Below, piece by piece: positions 34,401 through 42,252 of a DNA stretch of 64,000 nucleotides; the stretch's first letter is position 1; every line of letters starts with the position of its first letter. A program made the position numbers and the translations under genes. This DNA comes from Rhodospirillales bacterium (GTDB lineage Bacteria; Pseudomonadota; Alphaproteobacteria; Rhodospirillales; Casp-alpha2). The stretch lies in NCBI GenBank assembly GCA_017640505.1, contig JAEPQO010000001.1, positions 1,132,625 to 1,196,624 on the forward strand. The letters are read 5' to 3'. Under the pieces are notes generated by a model. The model searched no databases and was not told the DNA's origin. It worked only from the letters and a program-made list of their open reading frames with translations.

Positions 34401-34440
34401 ATGAACTTTTATGAACACGTTGATGACGGTTCTGTGACGG
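34401..34440 (-). promoter_or_regulatory. Candidate Pho box upstream of phnG
   Basis: On the minus strand, 7-bp units CCGTCAC and CCGTCAT are separated by AGAA, giving the 11-bp period of PhoB sites (consensus CTGTCAT, 4-bp spacers). Two weaker units (GTGTTCA, AGTTCAT) follow in the same register toward phnG. The site ends 65 bp upstream of the ATG, a suitable position for a PhoB-activated promoter lacking a good -35 box. Confidence 0.5.
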
Positions 34441-34492
34441 GAGAGGGTGACGTTGAGGTCTGCTTGTGACCCAAAGCGGACGTAAAGCTAAG

Positions 34493-35206
34493 TCATTTCT
34501 TATAGGGCGTTCGTTGAGGTCGAAGCACAATCTCAGTGGGGCATGTGCGTTCCGACATACGCAAGACGAACAGAACGGTCTCAGCAATGTCTTCTGGCGC
34601 AATCATCTTCGTTCGATCCTTGTTGTCAGCATTTACAAGGGGCGTATCGACAAACCCCGGTCGAATCGTACAAACCTTCGTACCGAACTCTCTAACATCA
34701 TCGAACAGACAATCAGCATAGCCATCCAATGCACGACTCACGACTAATTGCATCGCCTGCGTAGCATGCGCGACGGCGATTGAACCGATTTTTATAACGG
34801 CGCCACCGGGCGTCTTGTTTATCTCCGGGAGAGCATACCGAGCGAGCGTATAGTGAGCACGAAGGTTGGTATCCAGCATTGCGTTCCAGTTAGTTAGATC
34901 GACTTCGTGAGCTTTGCCCGACTTGGAAATGCCTGCAGCGTTAAAAAGTATATTTAGCCCACCGAGGTTCTTGATGGCCCTTTCAACGGCATGTGGGATG
35001 TCATCTGGCTTCGATATGTCGCAAGTTACGGTAATTGCGGAACCACCAAGCTCCTCACACTCTTCGGCCAAAGCCGATAGCTTGTCCTCGTTTCTGCCGA
35101 ATAGCGCGGTTTCAATACCAACGCGGGCAAAAGCACGGGCTACAGTCTGACCCATGCCCCCAGTTGCTCCACTAATGATGGCTCTCTGTCCGGTCAGTTC
35201 ACGCAT
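34493..35206 (-). CDS. SDR-family protein with altered active site
   Basis: A 237-aa SDR-fold protein. The cofactor motif SGATGGMG (12-19), NAAG (89-92) and Ser in KIGSIA (S142) are present. The expected YxxxK is replaced: the aligned positions read L154 and R158 (LVVSR). Loss of both catalytic Tyr and Lys suggests an inactive or differently acting protein. Base composition is clearly lower in GC than that of neighbouring genes, with codons such as TTA and ATA that are rare in the rest of the window, so it may be a recent import. ATG 35206 has TTGGAG upstream. It lies between the phn operon and a palindromic repeat block. Confidence 0.72.
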   Translation of the reverse strand: MRELTGQRAIISGATGGMGQTVARAFARVGIETALFGRNEDKLSALAEECEELGGSAITVTCDISKPDDIPHAVERAIKNLGGLNILFNAAGISKSGKAHEVDLTNWNAMLDTNLRAHYTLARYALPEINKTPGGAVIKIGSIAVAHATQAMQLVVSRALDGYADCLFDDVREFGTKVCTIRPGFVDTPLVNADNKDRTKMIAPEDIAETVLFVLRMSERTCPTEIVLRPQRTPYKK

Positions 35207-35610
35207 GTCTGAAGTCTCCAAGGTGACTAGGCCTAGACAGAGTAATGGCATTGGACGAAAACCAGAAGAAAATCTCGGCAGCTACTGGCTAATTGCGGAC
35301 GTTTCAGACCTCGACAACAGCTTCAAACGTCACCCTGAACTTGATTCAGGGTCCATATGATCAGACACCGAGCGTGTCGCCTATGGGTCCTGAACCAAGC
35401 CCCGGACTGGATCCGGGGCAAGTTCAGGACGACGGTGTCTATATTGCGTCGGCATGGGCGTTCTCTGCCTTCGCGGGCGCAGACTTCCGGCTCAATTCGG
35501 GTCGGGCGATCTACCTATAAGGGGTGGCCCACACTATGCGTGCCGCCCGTTGCATGTCATATATATGCGCGGCTTGCCTTCGGGAGAGCTGCAATAATTG
35601 GGAAGGAAGC
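35207..35610. other. 404-bp divergent intergenic region with palindromic repeats
   Basis: No supported gene. It holds a block of three palindromes (35328-35430) and, just before the next gene, a GGGAAGGAAGC ribosome site. Promoters for both flanking genes should be here, but I could not assign them. Confidence 0.6.
35328..35430. repeat. Nested palindromic (REP-like) intergenic element
   Basis: Three inverted repeats in a row: CCCTGAA-CTTGA-TTCAGGG (35333-35351); GACAC-CGAGC-GTGTC (35364-35378); and a nested pair with outer arms GTCCTGAAC/GTTCAGGAC (35387-35395, 35422-35430) and inner arms GCCCCGGA/TCCGGGGC (35399-35406, 35412-35419). The cores (CCTGAACTTGATTCAGG, CCCGGA...TCCGGGG) resemble dispersed intergenic repeats of many alphaproteobacteria. 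Only one copy is in this window. Confidence 0.7.
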
Positions 35611-36636
35611 ATGTTGGTAGACAACGAAAACGAGCGACAATCATTCGCGACGAGACTGATGGAAGATCTGATCATCCCGACGTTCGTGCTGAACGCGTCG
35701 GGCGAGGTGATGATCTGGAACAAGGCGCTGGAACGGCTGACGGGGTTATCGGCCGAAGACATGATCGGCACCAAGGACCATTGGCGCGGTTTTTATGAAC
35801 AGCCCCGGGCGTGCCTGGCCGACATGTTCCTGGACGCCAACAAGGACGACCTCGATGCGCTTTACGCGACCCATTCCGAACCCGAGGTCCACAACGGGCT
35901 CAGGGCCGAGAACTGGTGCGTCATGCCGCGCGCCTCGATGCGCCTGTACCTGGCTATCAACGCAGGCCCGATCTATGACGAACAGGGCAATCTGATCGCT
36001 GTGGTCGAAACCCTGCGCGACATGACGGAACAGAAGAAGGCCGAGGACTCGCTCAGACTTCTCGCCAACATGGACAAGCTGACCGGCCTCGCCAACCGGC
36101 GGGTCTTCGACGAGGCGCTGAGCGAATGCCTTGAGCACGCAACCGCGGCGCGGGAACCGCTCGCGCTGATCCTGGGCGACATCGACCACTTCAAGCTCTA
36201 CAACGATCATTACGGCCATCAGGGCGGCGACGAGTGCCTGAGCATGGTGGCAAGGTCCATCGGTCAGGCGGCCGGGCGGTCGATGGATGTCACCGCGCGT
36301 TACGGCGGCGAGGAATTCGCCGTGATCCTGCCGGGGATCGATGCCGAGGGCGCGGCACGGGTCGCGAACCGCATTCAGCAAAGCGTGTACGATCAGAATA
36401 TTCCGCACGAGGCCAGCACCACGGCGGACCGCGTCACCATGAGCCTGGGCGTCGCCGCCCTTGTGCCCGATGCCACGGTGACGGAGAAGGACATGATCAA
36501 CTGGGCGGACGAGGCGCTTTACAACGCGAAAGGAAACGGCCGCAACCAGGTGGTCGTTCAGGACGAAATTCGCCGCGGCGTGCCTGTTCAGGGCGGAAAG
36601 CGCGCTCCTTTGACCGCGAAGATGTTCCAGGCATAA
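35611..36636 (+). CDS. PAS-GGDEF diguanylate cyclase
   Basis: A 341-aa enzyme predicted to make cyclic di-GMP from two GTP. Residues ~14-135 form a PAS sensor domain (MEDLIIPTFVLNASGEVMIW, NLIAVVETLRDMTEQKKAE). The GGDEF domain follows after MDKLTGLANRRVFDE, with active site GGEEF (232-236) in RYGGEEFAVILPG and an intact RxxD inhibitory site (RSMD, 223-226), so product inhibition is expected. No membrane segment is seen, so the PAS senses a cytoplasmic cue. The ATG at 35611 has a GGAAGGAAGC ribosome site. Confidence 0.9.
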   Translation: MLVDNENERQSFATRLMEDLIIPTFVLNASGEVMIWNKALERLTGLSAEDMIGTKDHWRGFYEQPRACLADMFLDANKDDLDALYATHSEPEVHNGLRAENWCVMPRASMRLYLAINAGPIYDEQGNLIAVVETLRDMTEQKKAEDSLRLLANMDKLTGLANRRVFDEALSECLEHATAAREPLALILGDIDHFKLYNDHYGHQGGDECLSMVARSIGQAAGRSMDVTARYGGEEFAVILPGIDAEGAARVANRIQQSVYDQNIPHEASTTADRVTMSLGVAALVPDATVTEKDMINWADEALYNAKGNGRNQVVVQDEIRRGVPVQGGKRAPLTAKMFQA

Positions 36637-36695
36637 GTGCCCGAGCCTGAACGTCTGCGGCCCCTGGGTGCCTGAAAAACGGGAAGGCGCAGGCC

Positions 36696-37202
36696 TTACG
36701 GCTGGCCGTAGAAATTCTGGATCAGCTTGATGTTGGATTCCTCGTGCATGCCCAGCGCCAGGATCTGCGTGACCCTGCCGCCGTCACCGAACGGCAGGCG
36801 GATGAAGTTGTAGGAAACCGCATCATTGTCGTCGTCGGTCTGTGCCGTCGTCCGGTAATGGATGGGGGTGCCGGATCGGGCGATCTCCATGTACTCGTCC
36901 CAGATCTTTTCCGCCATCGAGGCGGGTTTGACGGTTTTGATGGATTTGCCGGTATAATCCGCATGTTGTAACGACGCCCGCGCCGTACCCCAGAACCGGT
37001 AGACGAAGTCCACCGGGTCTTCGTGCACGTCGACGACGGCGCACCAGGGAATAGTGTCGGCTGGCAGCCGAAGCCAGTCGAAGTCCGACCATTTGGGGCA
37101 ATCGCGCTCGCCCTTGATCTCGAGCCAGTATTCGAACGCGACCTTCAGGCCGGGCGCCAGTTCTTCAACGTTGGGAATCCCCGTCGTCTTCTCGAAATCC
37201 AT
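36696..37202 (-). CDS. PAS-like DUF protein (PAS_5 type)
   Basis: A 168-aa soluble protein. FEYWLEIKGERDCPKWSDFD, VDFVYRFWGTARASLQHADYTGKS and RLPFGDGGRVTQILALG are typical of the PAS_5 (PF07310) domain, common as single-domain proteins in Rhodospirillales. The role is unknown; it may bind a small ligand. ATG 37202 is the start that fits the domain; the open frame beyond it has no similarity. It converges on the diguanylate cyclase gene. Confidence 0.75.
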   Translation of the reverse strand: MDFEKTTGIPNVEELAPGLKVAFEYWLEIKGERDCPKWSDFDWLRLPADTIPWCAVVDVHEDPVDFVYRFWGTARASLQHADYTGKSIKTVKPASMAEKIWDEYMEIARSGTPIHYRTTAQTDDDNDAVSYNFIRLPFGDGGRVTQILALGMHEESNIKLIQNFYGQP

Positions 37203-37282
37203 CCCATAAGAATAGTCTGATATTCTGCCGCCGTTCAACGCCGACGGGTGCCGGGGAGGATGTCCGGTGGGGTGAGTTACGG

Positions 37283-37579
37283 TCAGTAGATATCGAGCAC
37301 GCAGGACGGGCCGAACTGGCGCCGGAGCTCGGCGAGGCCGGCGTCGACTTCGCGCCGGATGCGTGCCGCTTCGACGGGATCGATGCCCTGTTCGGTGGAG
37401 GCCTGGAAATGCCGCATGGCGAGCTTGTTCCAGTGCGCGTCGAGGACGGTCATCTCGAGTGCGCCCAGTTTGCAGGCGGTCACGCGCTTGTGCCGCTCGA
37501 AGTTCGGATCGACGGCAGCCGATGCCTGTTCCCCGAGCAGGAGAAGAGAAACCGCAATAAGTGCATATTTCAGTTTCAT
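37283..37579 (-). CDS. Small secreted protein of unknown function
   Basis: A 98-aa protein with a signal peptide (MKLKYALIAVSLLLLGEQASA, cleavage near ASA-AVD). The mature part of about 77 residues is helical and charged with two cysteines (ACKLG and PSCVLDIY) that could form a disulfide in the periplasm. I do not recognise the family. ATG 37579 gives the best signal peptide; a TTG two codons earlier is possible. It sits 80 bp upstream of the PAS-like gene on the same strand. Confidence 0.6.
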   Translation of the reverse strand: MKLKYALIAVSLLLLGEQASAAVDPNFERHKRVTACKLGALEMTVLDAHWNKLAMRHFQASTEQGIDPVEAARIRREVDAGLAELRRQFGPSCVLDIY

Positions 37580-37851
37580 GAGCAAAGTATTGCAGAATCA
37601 TTTCAAATTTCAAAGTCTCAGAAATTTAATGAGTAAAAACAATATATTAATGCCCATGAAAAAATTAAGGATATGCAAAAAGTGCGCATTTTTTCGATTC
37701 GCCGGATACCCCGGCATGCTGCTAGGGGTATGTCCTGATTCTTTCACGCGGAGTTAACGGCTATCCGTTACGCGATACAGGGCGGCCGCTCAGGCTCACG
37801 TCCGCCCCGTTTCCGAATGACTTTCCTTTTCGAAAACGCTACAGGTAACGC

Positions 37852-38286
37852 ATGATCGATCTCGATGACAAGGACTCGGCACTGGTCAAGAAGTCGTTCG
37901 TGAAAATCCTGCCGCGCCGGAACGAGTTCTCGGTATCGCTGTACGACCGCCTGTTCGAAGTGGCGCCGGATGCGCGGCCAATGTTCTCGCGCGACATGAC
38001 GCGTCAGCGCGAAAAGCTTGTCGCCACGCTGACTCTCGTCGTCAACAGCGCGAACAAACTCTCGGAATTGCACGACGATGTACGCGAACTGGGCCGCCGG
38101 CATGTGCACTATGGGACCGAGCTTGCACACTACGATGTCCTCCGGGATGTGCTGGTGGATACGCTCGCCGACTATCTGGGCGACGATTTCGATACTGAAA
38201 CCCGGGCCGCCTGGGGCAAGCTCTATGACGCCGTTGCCGATGTCATGACCGGCGCCGACGGTAAGTCGCCATCCCGCCCGCATTAA
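37852..38286 (+). CDS. Single-domain bacterial globin (Vitreoscilla haemoglobin type)
   Basis: A 144-aa globin. Key haem residues align with Vitreoscilla haemoglobin: CD1 Phe (F45, PMFSRDM), distal Gln E7 (Q52) and proximal His F8 (H84, ELGRRHVHYG). There is no reductase domain, so it is not a flavohaemoglobin. Likely roles are oxygen handling or nitric oxide detoxification with a separate reductase. It is followed after 15 bp by a racemase-like gene on the same strand, suggesting cotranscription. Confidence 0.85.
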   Translation: MIDLDDKDSALVKKSFVKILPRRNEFSVSLYDRLFEVAPDARPMFSRDMTRQREKLVATLTLVVNSANKLSELHDDVRELGRRHVHYGTELAHYDVLRDVLVDTLADYLGDDFDTETRAAWGKLYDAVADVMTGADGKSPSRPH

Positions 38287-38301
38287 GAAGAAAGCTGTTT
38301 C

Positions 38302-38955
38302 ATGCCGCGCATCTCCCTCATTCATGCGACCCCCGTCGCGGTCGACCCGGTCGTCGCCGCATTTCGCGCCAACTGGCCCGAGGCCGAGGTCTATAACCTC
38401 CTGGAAGATTCTCTGGCACCCGACCTCGACAGTGCCGGCGAACTCGACGATGCGATGACGGCGCGGTTCCTGCGCCTTGGCCGTTATGCCGCCGACTGCG
38501 GCGCCGACGGCATTCTTTTCACGTGCTCGGCCTTCGGTGCCAGCATCGAGGCGGTCGCCCAGGCGTTGAAGCCGATGCCGGTCCTGAAGCCGAACGAAGC
38601 GATGTTCGCCGACGCCCTTGGTGCGGGGGCAAAGGTCGGCATGATCGCGACGTTCCAGCCGAGCGTGCCGTCGATGGAGCGCGAGTTTCGCGACATGGCC
38701 GCGGCTGCTGGATCCGAAGCATCGTTGACCGCCGTCTGCGTGCCGGAAGCCATGCAGGCTTTGCTGTCGGGCGACGCCGGGACCCATAACCGGCTGATTG
38801 CCGATGCGGTCGAACGCCTTGGTGATCAGGACGTGATTTTGCTGGCGCAGTTCTCGATGGCGCAGGCGCGCGACGCGGTCGCCGCGAAGACAAGCGCCCC
38901 GATCCTGACCAGCCCGGAAAGTGCCGTCCGCGCCTTGCAGGCGGCGCTCGGCTGA
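38302..38955 (+). CDS. Asp/Glu racemase-like protein
   Basis: A 217-aa member of the aspartate/glutamate/hydantoin racemase superfamily. The first catalytic Cys is present (C75 in ILFTCSAFG). At the second Cys position the sequence is LLAQFSMAQA (Q183), so a two-base racemase mechanism is not possible; one-Cys relatives such as decarboxylases and some isomerases exist. The substrate is unknown. It is coupled to the globin gene by short spacing. Confidence 0.7.
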   Translation: MPRISLIHATPVAVDPVVAAFRANWPEAEVYNLLEDSLAPDLDSAGELDDAMTARFLRLGRYAADCGADGILFTCSAFGASIEAVAQALKPMPVLKPNEAMFADALGAGAKVGMIATFQPSVPSMEREFRDMAAAAGSEASLTAVCVPEAMQALLSGDAGTHNRLIADAVERLGDQDVILLAQFSMAQARDAVAAKTSAPILTSPESAVRALQAALG

Positions 38956-39119
38956 ACGCTTCCTGTTTCTAAATCCGTATCCCGGTCGCCGTCTGCCGGC
39001 TTTTTTCTGCCACCACGCCGATAATCCGAACAATACGTGCCTCAACGGTTGCCGCGATGGCTGCCGGCCGCGACACTGCTGACGGGAATATCCTTGATCC
39101 GGAAGATTGGGGAGGAAAC

Positions 39120-40088
39120 ATGAGCAGCAAGGTGAAGTTCGGAATCCGCCTGACCGTTCAGGGCGAGATGGGGGCGACATCGTCCGGGTTCGACTATGCC
39201 CTCGAAATGGCGCGGATCGCCGAGGACCTGGGTTTCGATTCCGTCTGGATCCCGGACCATGTCGAGAACGCGCACCTGGACCGATCGAAACCGATCCTCG
39301 AATACTGGACGGCCATGACCGCCATCGGTGCGCTGACCAAGCGCGTGCGGCTCGGCGGGCATTCGATCAACAACACGTTCCGGCATCCGGGGCTGACGGC
39401 GAAAATCGTCTGCACGCTGGACGAAATCACCGGGGGGCGTGTCATTCTTGCGCCGGGTTCCGGCTGGTTCGCCGCCGAAGCGAAGGCCTACGGATTTCAT
39501 GAATGGTATGACGACGGTCTCAAGCGGATCGCGCGGCTGGACGAATGCCTCGAAATTTACCGCGGCCTGATCGAAACCGACAGCGAGGAAGGGTACAGTT
39601 TCCAGGGTGAATACTACACGCTCGAGAATGCGTTCTGTAATCCGAAGCCGCCGCAGAAACCCTATCCGCCGATCTGGATCGCGGGCGATTCGCCGCCGAC
39701 CCAGGAACTGATGATGAAACACGGCGACGTGTGGTTCATGTATTCGAAGGCCCCCGCCGTGGTGAAGGAACTGGTCGACGGCATGAAGATGAAGCTGACC
39801 GATCGTTCGTGGGAAACGGCGATCTCGACCGTTGGCCTGTCGGGGACGACCGAGGCGGAAACCATGAAATGGGCGACGATGTACGCCGAGGAACGCAAGC
39901 ACCGTTTCCCGGTGCCGCCGACGGTGGACGACATTCTTGACTCCAACCTGTTGGGTGACGAGGCGCGTGTCTGCGACCGGATCGACGAATGGATCGACGC
40001 CGGGGTGACGAACATCGTCATTCAGCCGATGCCGCCGATGGAGGGCATGCGCTTCTTCGGCGAGAAGATTCTGCACCGTTACAGCTAG
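39120..40088 (+). CDS. LLM-class flavin-dependent oxidoreductase
   Basis: A 322-aa TIM-barrel luciferase-like enzyme. MARIAEDLGFDSVWIPDHVE, RVRLGGHSINNTFRHPG and GRVILAPGSGWFAAEAKAYG are those of F420/FMN-dependent LLM oxidoreductases; the PPIWIAGDSPPT motif is also typical. It differs from the LLM gene at 7.9 kb and the two are not recent duplicates. ATG 39120 has GGGGAGGAAAC upstream. The stop shares a CTAG with convergent dadA. Substrate unknown. Confidence 0.82.
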   Translation: MSSKVKFGIRLTVQGEMGATSSGFDYALEMARIAEDLGFDSVWIPDHVENAHLDRSKPILEYWTAMTAIGALTKRVRLGGHSINNTFRHPGLTAKIVCTLDEITGGRVILAPGSGWFAAEAKAYGFHEWYDDGLKRIARLDECLEIYRGLIETDSEEGYSFQGEYYTLENAFCNPKPPQKPYPPIWIAGDSPPTQELMMKHGDVWFMYSKAPAVVKELVDGMKMKLTDRSWETAISTVGLSGTTEAETMKWATMYAEERKHRFPVPPTVDDILDSNLLGDEARVCDRIDEWIDAGVTNIVIQPMPPMEGMRFFGEKILHRYS

Positions 40089-41290
40089 TCGCCGGCGGCA
40101 ATCATGCCGGCGATCGTCTCCGCCGTGCCCGCCGACAGCGTCCAGCCGAGATGGCCGTGACCTGTGTTGTAGTAGACGTTCGCCATTCGCCCGCGTCCGA
40201 CTTTCGGCACCATGCGTGGCGTCATGGGCCTAAGGCCCGCCCATTCCGTGATCTCGCCCCGGCCCATGCGCGGAAAGTGACGCGCTACCCAGCGATGGAG
40301 AATGGCGATACGCGCCGGGTCGATGGCGGTATCCGCGCCCCGGAACTCGGCCAGGCCGGCGATACGCAACCGGTTGCCGAGGCGGCTGGTGACGATCTTG
40401 GCATCCTCGTCGAGAAGCGCGGTGACGGGCGCGTCGGGCTCGTGTGTCGCCGGATCGATCTCGATGGTGAGGGAGTAGCCCTTGACCGGATAGACATTGA
40501 CGTCGTCGCCGAGCGCCCGGGCGAGGCGGTGCGACCCGACGCCGGCACAGATGACGATGTTGTCGTAGGTGTCGGCCGTGCCGTCGCCCATCGTTACCGT
40601 TGCCCGGCGCCCGTCCGAAGACACGCCCCGCACATCCCTGCCGAAGCGGATCTTTACACCGAGCCGGGTGCACACATTGAGCAGGCCGCGTGTGAACTTG
40701 TGAATGTCGCCGGAGAAGTCCCCGGGGGTAAACAGGCCGGCGTGATAGTTGCCGTCGAGTGCCGGTTCGATCTTCGCGATCTCCGCCGGCGTGACGGGAT
40801 ACCGTTCGAGCCCGGCGCCGGTCAGAAGGGTGTTGGCCCGCAGCGCCGCGTCGAACTGCGCGCGGGTCCCGTATATATGAAGGAGCCCGGAATCGCGGCG
40901 GTCGAAATCGATGCCTTCGCGGGCCGCGACGTCGCGGAGACACTGCCTGGAGTGCAGTGCCATCTTCGCCAGTTCGATGGTGTTGGCCCTGTGGCGCAGA
41001 CCCTCGCGGGCGAACGCGCAGAACCAGCGCAGTTTGTGAAGGTCCGGGCGAAGCCCGATGCGAAGCGGCGCGTCTTCGCTCAAAAGCCTGCTGGCGGCGG
41101 TCCAGACCGAATGCCAGGTGTTCCAGACTTCGGCGTTGGACGCGGAAATCTGTCCGCCGTTGGCGAACGACGTCTCCATCGCCGCACTGTCGTGGCGGTC
41201 GAACAGGCTCACATCATGGCCCAGACGGGCGAGGTTGTAAGCCGTCAGAACGCCGGTCACCCCGGCGCCGATGATTGCGGTATCAGGCAT
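40085..41290 (-). CDS. dadA: D-amino acid dehydrogenase / FAD-dependent oxidoreductase
   Basis: A 401-aa DAO-fold flavoprotein. The FAD motif AIIGAGVTGVLTAYNLARLG is N-terminal, followed by SFANGGQIS, characteristic of DadA, and C-terminal GLRPMTPRMVPKVGRG and NTGHGHLGWTLS. It oxidatively deaminates D-amino acids at the inner membrane, passing electrons to quinone. No alanine racemase gene is adjacent, so the natural substrate may be another D-amino acid. ATG 41290 lacks a strong ribosome site. Confidence 0.85.
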   Translation of the reverse strand: MPDTAIIGAGVTGVLTAYNLARLGHDVSLFDRHDSAAMETSFANGGQISASNAEVWNTWHSVWTAASRLLSEDAPLRIGLRPDLHKLRWFCAFAREGLRHRANTIELAKMALHSRQCLRDVAAREGIDFDRRDSGLLHIYGTRAQFDAALRANTLLTGAGLERYPVTPAEIAKIEPALDGNYHAGLFTPGDFSGDIHKFTRGLLNVCTRLGVKIRFGRDVRGVSSDGRRATVTMGDGTADTYDNIVICAGVGSHRLARALGDDVNVYPVKGYSLTIEIDPATHEPDAPVTALLDEDAKIVTSRLGNRLRIAGLAEFRGADTAIDPARIAILHRWVARHFPRMGRGEITEWAGLRPMTPRMVPKVGRGRMANVYYNTGHGHLGWTLSAGTAETIAGMIAAGD

Positions 41291-41521
41291 GGTGCGTCGA
41301 TCGCCACATGGCGGCAGTTCGGTTGGTCAGAATCCCCGGTTCGAGAGGGCGGCAGTCTGAGGGGGCGCGGGCGTGATGACAATGCCTAGTTTGCCCGACG
41401 TGCGAATGGTCATATCGAAACCGTTGATGTGCACATATTGTTTATCAGTTAGAGTGATGTTGCTGGACGCGGTATCGATCTGGAACATTCGCGGCCAACG
41501 ACAGAGGGAAGGAAACAGATC

Positions 41522-42235
41522 ATGAGGGAGATTTCGGTGCTCGCGCGGGAAACCACGATGCTGGTGTTCGACCAGTACGGCACGGTCGTCGATATGCAGA
41601 AGGGCCTGACCGAAGCGGCGGCACCGTTTCTGAAGGAAAAGGGCTGGGACGGCGAGGCGCATCGTTTCGTGACATGGTGGCGTCGCACCCATTTCGAAAA
41701 CTCGATGATCGACGCGCTGTGCGACCGCGGCCACACGCCGTATCGCCAGATCGGTCACCGCGCGGTGTCGTTCGTCATGGATCGTTGCGGGATCGAGTAT
41801 TCCCAGGACGAGGTGCGCTGGCTGGTGAGCCAGATCGAAACGCTGAAACCGTTTCCCGATGTCGTCGAGGCGCTGGGTGAGCTCCGGCGCGCCGGTTTCA
41901 AGCTGGCGATTCTTTCGAACGGCGATCGCGACATGCTGGAGGCGGCGAAGCCGCACATTGGCTTCGACATGGATTTCACGATCTCGGTGCAGGAGTCCGG
42001 CTACTTCAAGCCGGCATGGCAGACCTACGCCTCGGTCGAGGACATCACCGGCGAAGAGCGTTCCAGTTGCCTGTTCGTCGCCAACCATGCGTTCGACTGC
42101 ATCGGTGCCAAGGCGTTCGGCATGCGTACCGCGTTCATCGACCGGCGCAAGCGGCCGTTCGGCGAGACGCCGCATCAGCCCGATCTGATCGTCGAGGACT
42201 TCAAGAGCCTGGCCGCCGCGATGACGGCGGGCTGA
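41522..42235 (+). CDS. HAD hydrolase, L-2-haloacid dehalogenase type
   Basis: A 237-aa haloacid dehalogenase superfamily protein. The nucleophile Asp is D17 in VFDQYGTVVD; the DxYGT form, with Tyr in place of the +2 acid, is that of type II L-2-haloacid dehalogenases, not of phosphatases. Motif II is ILSNGD and the Lys region SGYFKPAWQTY. It may act on haloacids or related 2-substituted acids; marine bacteria often keep such enzymes. A GGGAAGGAAACAG ribosome site precedes ATG 41522. A LysR regulator follows 17 bp downstream. Confidence 0.8.
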   Translation: MREISVLARETTMLVFDQYGTVVDMQKGLTEAAAPFLKEKGWDGEAHRFVTWWRRTHFENSMIDALCDRGHTPYRQIGHRAVSFVMDRCGIEYSQDEVRWLVSQIETLKPFPDVVEALGELRRAGFKLAILSNGDRDMLEAAKPHIGFDMDFTISVQESGYFKPAWQTYASVEDITGEERSSCLFVANHAFDCIGAKAFGMRTAFIDRRKRPFGETPHQPDLIVEDFKSLAAAMTAG

Positions 42236-42252
42236 ACGGTCCGGGCATCGCT

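Noticed and set aside
37629-37757. 42-codon ORF with a CxxC motif and a third Cys in an AT-rich stretch
   Set aside because: No ribosome site, several in-frame ATGs without preference, and no recognisable domain; likely chance.
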